A DNA stretch of 64,000 nucleotides. Source: Acephala macrosclerotiorum (Eukaryota > Ascomycota > Leotiomycetes > Helotiales > Mollisiaceae). The notes under the pieces are model-generated. The model ran no database searches. It saw nothing but the letters and a program-made list of their open reading frames with translations, and had not been told where the DNA came from. Position 1 is the stretch's first letter; each line of letters opens with the position of its first letter. Position numbers and translations under genes: made by a program. Positions 47,801-57,962 of the stretch are shown in pieces. The stretch lies in assembly GCA_014904845.1 (NCBI GenBank), contig MU119261.1, positions 194,516 through 258,515 of the forward strand, in the 5' to 3' direction.

Positions 47801-49659
47801 TTTCTCTGGAACTCTTTGCGCAAATCTCATTCACAGGCCGTCCTCCAGTTCCGGGACAAAGGAGACCAAGGAATCGACGAAGCTGAGTTCTTGAAATACC
47901 TGCGGCCAGAGGGCAGAACATTGAAAGTTTTATCTACCGATCCTGTACAAATAGAAAGACCATGGAGCCTTTCCAAGGATGACCTTGACATCTTCTCGGT
48001 TCACTGGCAGGAATCGAAGGTCCGTAAGACAAGTATTCTACCAAGAAAAAATGCAAAGAGTCCAAAACAGATCCACCAAGCTCTACACGCGTGTCATCAG
48101 TGGAATGTTAGAGGAAACCGGGATAAAATGCTCGCCGATGCATACGTTGCAGATACACACCCTCTCCATATGCGTCGAACCTTGGACCAATCATATTACT
48201 ATATGCTGGATAATACAAGACCTAGGGACCGAGACCAAGTTGTGTCCCGCTATGGCAAGAGGTTGTCACGGAGACATCCTGTTATGATCATGGTTGATCA
48301 GCTTGTGAGAGCAATTATCCAGCAGATGCTTTCCCTTCTCTCATCATGCAATTGCTGACTTACGATCATTCTAGTGGATGTGGGGATTCAAAGGTAAAAT
48401 TGTTTTCAATGTCCCTGGATGTTGTGGCTAACGATTTCCATCCAGATACTGTCATAACCAGCTTCCCACAGAGACAAGGGGTTCCAGACGACGATCCTGA
48501 TCCCTATGGTATGACGGACGTGTTCCAAAGTATGCTTCGGAATACTTCTGGAGTCAGTGACACGAGAGATTTAGCAAACAGGATTATAGGTGCTTGCTCT
48601 GGTGCATGTTTCGACACTACAAAATTCTTGGATGATGAGTTTCAGTTTCTCGAAGCTTTTGAAAGTTCTATCGGTGCTGTGGTCAGTCAGCACTCGCTTC
48701 TGACCCTAGAGACATATGCTTATTTCCAGACGAGGCCAATGCCGAAGCAGCCTGTTATCAGCGGTTCACGAAATCGCTCGAGTCCCCGGGTGCACTAGAT
48801 CTCTCCAATATCAAGGAAGAATCTGAATTGCTTCGAGAGGTAAAGGATATCCTCGACGAGCTGAACATGATTTCAATCATTTTCTCGGAGCAGCGACGGA
48901 TCTCGGGCTGGGGAGGTGGCCTTCAGACTCTTGAACAAAATCAAATCAAGATCAACACAATGCAAGCACAAGCCAGCAAGACTTATGAATCGGTATGATA
49001 TGAAGACTCTCCCCTTGTTCACAGACACTGCTAAGTCGGCTTAGTTGAAGGATCTCATGGATCTCCGACAAAAACACGCCAATCTTCAAGAGGCTCGCTC
49101 AGCTCGACAGCAGGCAGACGAGACCTCGAAGCAAGGCAATACCATCATGGTATTCACCATTGTGACGATCTTATTCGTAAGTAAACTAGTGTTCTTCCAA
49201 GCTGATTTCTATTGCAGACTCTAAGATGGACAGCTTCCCGCCTCATTCATGGCCTCTTTCTTCGCACTCGCAATCAGCCAATTTCCTCGTGACCCAAACA
49301 GCATGCTCGAACTTCACTACGTAGTGAAATACATGCGTAAGTCCATTCCACTTGGGAAACTTTCAGCACATGTGATAACACTTTATACAGTGATTTTCAC
49401 AGCTGTGGTGGCGACGTTCTTCATCGTCATGGCCTTCCGAATCAACCAGATCGCGGCTTTCCTCAAAAATATCGGAAGAAAGTTTCAAGGGAAAAGCCCG
49501 GAAGCTCCGATTAAAGGCACGGAATATGATGAGGATGATTCACTCGACGAGAAAATGCAGACTTTGACGAGTGTCGAGCCGGTTAAGAGTCGGTGGGCGA
49601 GGGCAAGACACCCATGGAGTAGTAGGCGGAGGGACGAGACTCCATCGTCATTTGCTTGA
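44849..49659 (+). CDS. NLR-like NACHT NTPase / ankyrin / CorA-like membrane fusion protein
   Basis: Eleven exons: 44849-47182, 47237-47251, 47313-47469, 47530-47594, 47651-48304, 48375-48393, 48446-48685, 48730-48992, 49045-49176, 49234-49336 and 49391-49659, product 1416 aa. After about 60 residues comes a NACHT-type STAND domain: P-loop GNPGCGKS (66-73), Walker B-like IICVLDALDA (169-178), sensor FKLLITSRP (205-213) and a fungal winged-helix tail (FVHRSARDFLVS). Residues about 533-680 form roughly four ankyrin repeats (TALHWSAEGGYVDVVALLL, TPLHKAAAKGHQAVVSLLL, TPLHMAAYYGRPAAV). From about 773 the protein becomes a fungal CorA-like module: RWIHLPANN|MRWIE, MPFMHWET, RRTLDQSYYYML, DQVVSRYG, MIMVDQL|WMWGFKD, TVITSFPQR. 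It ends with a coiled segment and two membrane helices at about 1280-1306 and 1328-1346. The canonical GMN loop is absent (FFALAI in its place). The donors at 47470 and 48686 are the least certain. Confidence 0.82.
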
Positions 49660-51389
49660 GGATATTCCTGTTCGATTTCTATGCCATGTTGCAGATTGGT
49701 AATTGCGTTTCTAAGAGTCTCCGTTATATTTATGTCGACTTTTGGGATTGGGACAGATCTTCGCCTTTGCATGAAATTTGATGCTGAGTTGATTTGTAGA
49801 GAACAATTGTGGCCAGTCTCCTCCCTCCCAAAACAGGTAAAGTTGCAACCGATCCTCTCAAATTGAATTCATTATCTTCCCGTCGTTATCCCAATATGGA
49901 AAATCCAGTGCTGGGTACTGCAACCCCCCTTCCCACGCTGAGAGAATCATATATCGAAACTCCGCCTCCGAAACTTAATTTGTGTTTCCAGTTCTCAGCG
50001 TTAAGATTCCAGAGAAAGGCGCCTATCCCTTTGAAATTCCTTGAAGCTTCCTCGGATTTTTCAGGCGTGTAATTCAGGTATGTGATGCAGACGACTTTGA
50101 TCTATTCTCGGCATTCTGCTTGCGGCTAAAGCTATTGAGGAGTATCGAATGCCTTCATCCGTTGCCGGAGCCCGGAAGGCTCGTGGTTTTCGTGTGGAGG
50201 ACGCTGTTCATCTTGTCGGACTTGTGGGACTTCTTGTGGAGTACCTGGTGAGGCTCTGGGCCAAATTGCATCTTGTATTTTCTTTCCCTAGATACCCGCC
50301 GTGGCGAGGACGAGAGAAGTGCCCATCGATTGCGCTATGTTTTCTGTAAGAAGTAAGCTTTAGATTGCAGGATCTTCCAAGCTGAGATGGAGCTGGAAAG
50401 TTGATGATGCCTACAGGCAGAACTATCAGCTAGGCCATTGGAAGCCGACAAGGTCTGCCAAAGTCCCAGGCCATGGCCGTCATACTACAGCTAACGGTGA
50501 CAAATCAAGATCCCGAACTTGATCCAAGCCAGCCTCTCACCCACTCTGGTGCCCCAGACTCAAGTACCAGAGACTACCGAAAATTATTGAAACTCCTTCC
50601 GAATTCTAGACTACGGCCTTTTTCTCACCTTAAAGAGGTAGGATGGAGATGTGAGGTTGTTTTGGATGGGAAAGAGGTCAGGATGGGAAAGTGGAAACGA
50701 GAATGCCATGTTGACGAGCGAGTCGACGTGCAACGTACCAATTTTGAACAAGGAAGCAGAAATTGATCTAGAACTGAGTGAGATTGGCGATGGAGATGAT
50801 GAGTATCTGAGCTGGGCTATTATGGTTGGCAGATTTGAGCATGTGGTGACTATAACACCAGGAGATATGACAAGCACACGCCAAATCAAGAAAAGGGAGG
50901 TGTCAGACTAGTAGAATACATGCAGAGTCGACAGCGGATAAGGTTGAGGATTGCCCTACACGAAGAGCCAGGTGCCGATATCACTTCCACCCGAACTATA
51001 TCTCAGATTCATCTTCAAGATGAGATGATGACGTGCATGAACGACAGCATCAACTTGGAATCCCCAAAGTATGGGACCTAAAAACAAGTCCATCCTAGCG
51101 TCTGCGCTTGTACAACGCCAGGCATCAAGAACCTATCAGGCAACCTCGAAAAGGATTCAAGACACAGAGAACGTCCTAATAACTCCTACCCAAGACGCTT
51201 CTGACAGTATCAGAGACCTCAATCAAGATTCAAACACCTCAAAGAATAGATCCTGAAAGTTTGGGGCTTGAAATCTGAGATTTGAGGTGCTTTCCCAAAT
51301 AGGCAATTTCCCAATGTCGAACTAGTCGACGTGCAACAAATGATTATCACACGCCAATCCTAACATAAAGAAAATCTATTTCTATTCGG

Positions 51390-51475
51390 AAAGGTGAGTA
51401 AAGCTGCTTTACCGGCGGGTTTGGGTGAGCTAAGGTGAGCAAGGGTGAGTCGAAGGTGATAGCGAAGGTGGATAG
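51390..51475. repeat. Degenerate GGTGAG-type short repeats
   Basis: The units GGTGAG, GGTGAGC, GGTGAGC, GGGTGAG, AAGGTGA and AAGGTGG recur about seven times in 85 bp with variable spacing, like a decayed minisatellite. Confidence 0.55.
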
Positions 51476-52424
51476 ACTAGCGTCGAAGGCGACCTGTTTC
51501 CGCTCCTCGGCTACGACTGCCGCCAGCTAAAATTGGGGAAAGTCAGTCAAGGATTCTTCGGAGCCAATTCTAGATCCCCGTCAGCCAGAGCCGCACCTCG
51601 CAACTTTAGCGAACTTCACAAATTCAACCTCATCGTATACGAACATATCGTGTCAATCTGTTAACCTCCTTTTCAACTCCTCTCTGCCACAAGAAGTCGT
51701 ACTCAAATACGCACGATACTGCTCCATAATAGTCATCGACAGTTAATTCTGTATGGTTTCGAAAGTCCGAACGGAGGACAGCGCAAATCTTAGGAGGTGT
51801 CAACGTCTAATCTCCCCACGAACATGTTACCATTCATACGAGACGAGGTGCAATCCTCTTGCCAGCAAAGTTGTGCCAAGGAATGTGAATACAACGTCCG
51901 GTGCCTCTCCTAGACAAGGTACTATTTATGCAAGACCAGGCAATATCGGAGCGGCACTACGGTTGTATCGAAGGTTACGACAGCTAGTGTGCTTAACGGG
52001 CATGGTCAGATTCGTGCAGGTATGAAATCACATCAGGGGAAGATCCACACGAAGGCTCTGTCTGCCCGAGGCGCAGAGAATTTCATGCAAGCAGGCAAGG
52101 CAAGACAGAATCATCTCGGCGGAAGAGTTGCTTTGACGGAAGGGTTTACGGTTACTGGTGTGCCTGTTGGCAATCGTGGGATTCATGCAGCAGCGAGACT
52201 GGGCCAAGGGAAGGATCATAAAGGATCATGAATAGGTTCAGCAGGAGAGCCACGCAAGCAACACGAGGCAGAGACATCTCGCAGCAAGCTGCACTGGTGG
52301 AGGAGTCTCGGAATTGCCGTGGTTCTTGAGCAGTTGGGATTCATGCGTGGATAAAGTTACGCCGGGAAAGGATGATACAGCTTTGGACTACTTTGCATAG
52401 CTGGGAATTTCATGCAGAGCAGGG

Positions 52425-52756
52425 CTAGTACCACGACTGACGTGATTCACCCAGTGGCGGAGTTGCGAGGAGGGAGGGGTTTGTATCAAGATTCCTTCCT
52501 GTACTACCCACAGGTTGAAATAAATGTTAAATGTAAGGTGATTGTGGCCGTGTCTCCAAGGGGTGGCTAGACCAATCACCTGTTCGAGATTCGCAGTATT
52601 TTACTATATCCAGTTAAATACTGGTCATTGCTCATTAACATTATTGCACCCTGTACGTAGTATACCAGGGAAATCTAAAACGCAGCTAGGCACAATCACG
52701 TCGTGGCAAAGTTGCATTAATCAGAGGGGTTTGGGTATACGACGGCTGACGTGATT
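52425..52756. repeat. Short direct repeat pair around GACGTGATTC
   Basis: ACGACTGACGTGATTC (ending near 52447) recurs as ACGGCTGACGTGATTC (ending near 52755). Looser matches (AGTTGC ... GGGGTTTG.GTAT) precede each copy at different spacing, suggesting an old, decayed repeat. The related phrase ATTTCATGC or GATTCATGC occurs four times at 52080-52420. Confidence 0.35.
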
Positions 52757-53319
52757 CCTGAGCATCTTGAGACTGATGGAGAGGGGATGATATCATGGAG
52801 GAGGGGGCGGTGGTGGTACTCGGCTTGCCCTGTTGCTCATCATAATGCATATCCGTCATTCACGCCGACGCCACCGCTGGGGCTGACTGTCCAAGATTCG
52901 CCGGCCATTAACCCAAATCGGGCGCATAAATCAGCCCTACACGCTTCTGATCCCTGTCCCTCATCTAGATAACATCATGAAGTACACTGTTGGCCAATAC
53001 GCTGGCTTGAATCTATCAGTTAGCTGCTGAGGACAGGATCGTCACATCGAAAGCCCCTTCCTACGGCAGTCTCATGCGTCGTAAGCAACTGGTCGGGAAT
53101 GTGACATGTCTCGGCAGAGACACAGCCCAGCTGGTCATGGAATGAGGTCTGAATGCAATGGATAAATTTAGGTCGTCTGCCTGCTCACTGAATGAGCATC
53201 AGGACACTGCATTTTCTACTTTCTGTATCCACCAGTCTTTATTTCTTTGTCGGCACTGCAATGACTATGGCATCATTGATATTATCGTGCACTTATATTG
53301 CATAGCTTTCCTCCCTCTA

Positions 53320-54310
53320 CAGGCTGATCACAAGTTCCCGCCGACTTCCGTCGATAACGGGCACCACCATATCTCCTCATGAGCTTCTCAAAGCTGCTGC
53401 AACAGAATCTGTACCAGTTGCTGAATATCAGGAATGGCCTTCTCAGGGCCTTCTGAAATGGACAAAGATTGGGGATGATATATCGTACAATCTCGAGCTC
53501 AAATTGCCACTAATCTTGGAGCACTTTAACCTACCTATCAATCCCGAAGCATGGACATCTGTCCTAGCAGGGAGGCTCCAAAGTCTCCAACCCGTCACGA
53601 CGCTGCTGCGTACGTCAAGCCGTCCTCATCTTGCGACGACCCAATGAACAAGAAGCGCAAGCATCGTTTTCAGCAGAGGTCTACTCGTCAACGTAGACCA
53701 CACTCCAAGCCTCACAGGCGCTTTCCCAAGTCACACTCCCCACTTGGCTAGGGTTCGACAGTCGCCGCGGTCTCCAGCGCCGAAGGTCGATTGCCTTCGC
53801 CGGCTCCTTCTGCACCACACGCCACGGATACAGACATGCCGCCCGACTGCTGCAACCCTGACCGATTGTCCGGAGCCGCCCTGCCGACGCTGACTGAGGT
53901 TACGTTCCATCCGCACTCCCCACACTGCTGCTCCTTCACTGCAGTGATCCGGGACGGCTATGCCGAGCGAAGAGTCTCTTTCAGCCAGGTTATCCGACTC
54001 ATTGCAAGCATCGGCCATATGGGGAAGATTGACGACTTCACCATCAAGCCGGTAAAGCAACATTCGTTCCTCTTGACTGGCTTTAGCCGGCATACCCCAT
54101 CCCGGCCCTCGTTCGGTGGCACGACTTTGTCAACTGCTGCGGAGGCAGGCCGTGACCACATCGATGGGGCTCTTGCATCGCGAAGGAGTAGGCCGTCAAT
54201 CAGCGATGACGATAGTGGTCTGTCGCGAGGAGCGTGGTTCGAGATGCCAGATCACGTGTCGAGTGCGCTGGCGCAATCGATGAAACTATTTGCGTCTCGT
54301 ACGACGCACT
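53320..54310 (+). pseudogene. Broken coding relic of a repeated fungal protein family (possibly Myb/SANT-type), truncated at the AT block
   Basis: Frame A (53339-53647) reads ITGTTISPHELLKAA, then EYQEWPSQGLLKWTKIGDD and YNLELKLP. At about 53550 the protein-like sequence moves to frame B (MDICPSREAPKSPTRHDAAA...), which hits a TAG at 53749-53751 and continues in the same frame through LPTLTEVTFHPHSPHCCSF, VSFSQVIRLIASIGHMGKID and DDFTIKPVKQHSFLLTGFS to about 54300. One frameshift and one stop therefore interrupt what looks like one protein. Phrases of this kind recur, as I remember, in multicopy fungal proteins that end in a Myb/SANT DNA-binding domain. Here that end is missing because the AT-rich block begins. 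The family assignment is from memory; the broken structure is seen directly. Confidence 0.55.
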
Positions 54311-57300
54311 GGATATTCCATATATTAAACATTCTCTCTTTAAATAAAAAAGCAAACACAATAAAATACAATATCATTAAATTAGTTCATACGAAACTAA
54401 CTTTGTGATTCGTATTCGCCGTATTTTATTTACGTAAATTATATTCGAATTCTATTTATTTTTTCAATATTAATTAATAATTACAAAACTATAAAACAAT
54501 TAAAACTTTTTTTGATCGTACGAATATATTATTATACGATCGATTAATTAAATTATCGTATAAAAATACTATTTTCTATTTTTAAATATAATTTTATTTT
54601 AATAAAAAAAATCTAAAAAAAAAATATTAATTATATAATAAAAAAAAACAAAATTAAATCTTATATTAATATTTATTTTATTTTTCTATTAATAAATTAA
54701 TCGATATACGAATATTAAAATAAAAATATATAAAACGAATTTTAAAATTTTTTTAAAAAATAAATAAAAAAAATTTAAAATATAATAAATCGCAAAATAC
54801 TCAAATTAATTCGTATATATTTAATTATTTATAACGTATAAATTAAAATTTAATTAAAATCAAATTTTTATACGAAATTTTTTTAATAATATTTTTAAAA
54901 AAAAATTTAAATTTATATAAAAAAATTTAATAATTAATTTTAATCGAAATAATATTTATTTAATAAAAAAATTCGTATAATAATATTAAAAATATTATTA
55001 TTTAAATTTATAATTAAATCAAAATTCGATAATTATACGAATTTTTTATTATTTTAAAATGAAATATTACGATTATTTTATTAATTGTATTTTTAATTCA
55101 ATTTTATATTATATTTATTTTTTGTACAAATAATTTTTATTATTTTATACAATATTTTACGTTTATTGAAATTGTTTATAAATTTAATAAAAATATATAA
55201 AAATAAAACGAAATACGAAAAAAAATAATATAATATTTTAAATATTAAATTTTAAATTTTTTTTAATTTATATAAAAAAATTAAAATTAAAAAAATTTAA
55301 TTTTATATAACGTTTTTAATAATATTTAAAAAACGAATATTAAAATTTTATTATAAAAAAATTATTAAAAAAACGTACAAATTTCAAATAATAATTAAAA
55401 TAATTAAAATTTATTTTAAAATAAAAAAAATTTATTAAAAATATTTAATTGAATAACGAAAAATTATATTATATAATACGATTATTAAAAATTTAAATAA
55501 ATTTAAATTTAAATATTTAAAAATTACGAGATTATTATAATAATATTAAAATAAATATAATTTTTGAAATTAAATATTTAATATATATAAAAATATTGAA
55601 AAATATAATTATATATTATTTAAATTTATTTTGATATTTAAAAAATTATATATTAATTTAAAATTTACAATTGAAATCGTCGTACAAATTAAAAAATTGT
55701 TTACATTTTATTAATAAAATTTAAATTAATAATAATTCAAACAATATTAAACAAATTATACGTACGAAAAAACAAAAAATTATTATTTATTTCGTACGAA
55801 TATTCGTAAAAATAAAAAATAAATTTAAAAAAATTTTTATGAAAAAAATATTATATTTACAAAAAATTGAAATATTAATTCAATTAATATATAAATACGA
55901 AATATATAAAAACGTATAAATAATTCAAAAATCAATTTATTACAAAATTGAAAATATTTAAAAAAAAAAATATAATAATTTTTAATAAAATACGAAAAAT
56001 TATTAAATAAAAACAAAATTAAAAAATAATTTTTTTTTTTTAAAACAATAAACAATATTTTTAATTATCGAAAAAATCTCATATAATAATTTTATTATTA
56101 AATTAAATAAAATAAATAAATTAAAAATTATTTTAATTTTAAATAATTAAATAATAATTTATATTTTAATTTAAAATAATATATTTAATTAATCGTATGA
56201 AATATTAAATTTTATATTTAAAAATTATTATTTATTAAATATATTTTAAAAAATTATATCGAATATTAATATAATTAAAATTTCAATTATTAAAAAATTT
56301 CAATTTTTAATATTATAATAATAAAATATTACAATTTAATTAAATCGTACAATAATTAAAAATTATTAAATTTATTTCAAAAAAAAAATCAATTATTATA
56401 AAAAATACAATAAAAATTAAAATATTATTCGAATAAATTATATTTTATATTATTTTAAAAAATATATTATTTTTATTTTATATATAAAATATAAATTATA
56501 TAAAAATTAAATTTAATAATTTAAAAAACGTTTTGTTTTAAAAAAACAAAATTGTTTTTATCGTATAAAAATAAAATTATTTATAAATACTTTTAAATTA
56601 TACGAAAAAAAATATTTACATTTTTTATACGAATTAAATATAATAATATTAAATTAAAAATAATTAAACGTTTTATGAAATTTTATAAAAAATATTAATT
56701 TTATTTAAAATTATTTAAATAATTTAAATTTAATTTAAAAATTATTACAATTTCAATTATTTCGTATTAATAAACGTATTTTATTTAAATAAAAAATTAA
56801 TATTTCAAATAATTAATAAAATAATAATATTTATTATTGTACGATTTTTGAAAAATAAATCGATAAAAATAATTTAAAATATTTTTCGTATATATTAAAT
56901 TAATATATATTAAAATTTATTAAATTTTTTCGTATATAATATTAAAAAAAATTCGTACGATAATAATTAACGTTAAAAAAATATTAATAAAAATTTATAA
57001 TAATATTAATAAAATCAAAAAATATTATATATTTTTACAATATTCGTACGAAATTTTTTAATAAAAATTAAAAAACGAATAATTAAATAAAAAATTAATT
57101 TTATAAATAATTGTAAAAATTGTAAACGATTTTATTAAATTAAATAAATTAATTTTAATTTTTTTTATTTTTAAAATATATTTAAAAATAATTAAAATAA
57201 ACGTTCTATTTTTATTTATAATAAAAAAAGTAAAAATTATTCGTATAATAATAAATAAAATATAATAATTAAATATAAAATAATAAATACGAAATATTTT

Positions 57301-57870
57301 TATTATAAAAAATAAATTTCGTATAATTAATATTTTAATATTATTATTATAATTAAATATACGAATATAATAAAAAAAAAAAAAGTAAATAAAATCGTAT
57401 AAATTATTATTTATTAATAAAAAAAAATATATAATTAATATATTATACAAATTAATTAATTTTTTATATAAAAAAATTACTAAAAAAATAAAATTAAAAC
57501 GATATATAATAAATCGATTAATAATAAAATAATTACTAATAAATTAATAATTAATTCGAAAATAAAAATATTGAAAATTAATTTTATATAATAAAATTAA
57601 TAATAATTATTTTATATTGAAATATATAACAATATAAAATTCGTATTAATAATATTAAAAAAATTTACAATTAATTTGTAATTATTATACGAAAAAAACA
57701 ATAGATTTCAATAGTATTTATAATAAAAAAAAAATAATAATATAAAATTTGTTAATATTACTAGAAATACTTATTACTAGTAATAAATCAAAAACGAAAT
57801 AAACAAATAAATTAAATAATTCGTTGATTGATTATTAGTTTTAAATTTAGTAAACGCGTAAAAATTAAAG
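54310..57870. repeat. AT-rich block, part 1: C and G depleted on both strands (RIP-like)
   Basis: Composition drops abruptly near 54310 to almost pure A+T. Remaining C and G sit mostly in CpG (ACGA, TCGT, TACGAA). Loss of C outside CpG on both strands is what heavy RIP would leave. No repeat copies can be aligned by eye and no gene is left; frames such as 57058-57450 encode only Ile/Asn/Phe/Tyr/Lys runs. Confidence 0.8.
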
Positions 57871-57879
57871 AATATAATC

Positions 57880-57962
57880 TCAACTTTAGCGCAAACGGCG
57901 CTAGTCCCGATCTAGCCTAGTACCGCACGTGACTACTAAACTAATATTGTACTCACACTAGT
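57880..57962. mobile_element. Short normal-composition island inside the AT block (possible LTR remnant)
   Basis: About 80 bp with mixed composition (CAAACGGCGCTAGTCCCGAT, then CTAGCCTAGTACCGCACGTGAC) surrounded by A+T. CACGTGAC recurs in the second island at about 60098. It could be the edge of an inserted element spared by mutation; there is no proof. Confidence 0.3.

Larger units (their letters stand above)
49660..53319. other. Gene-poor region between the NACHT gene and the coding relic
   Basis: About 3.7 kb at normal base composition without a convincing gene. Frames of 60-100 codons at 50473-50911, 51753-52231 and 52751-52972 have no recognisable domains. Degenerate short repeats occur at 51400-51475 and 52080-52760. 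It may be degraded accessory or mobile-element DNA. Confidence 0.4.

Noticed and set aside
57058..57450. 130-codon and other ORFs inside the AT-rich block
   Set aside because: They encode only Ile/Phe/Tyr/Asn/Lys runs, follow from the lack of G/C in stop-poor frames, and show no domain or splice signals.
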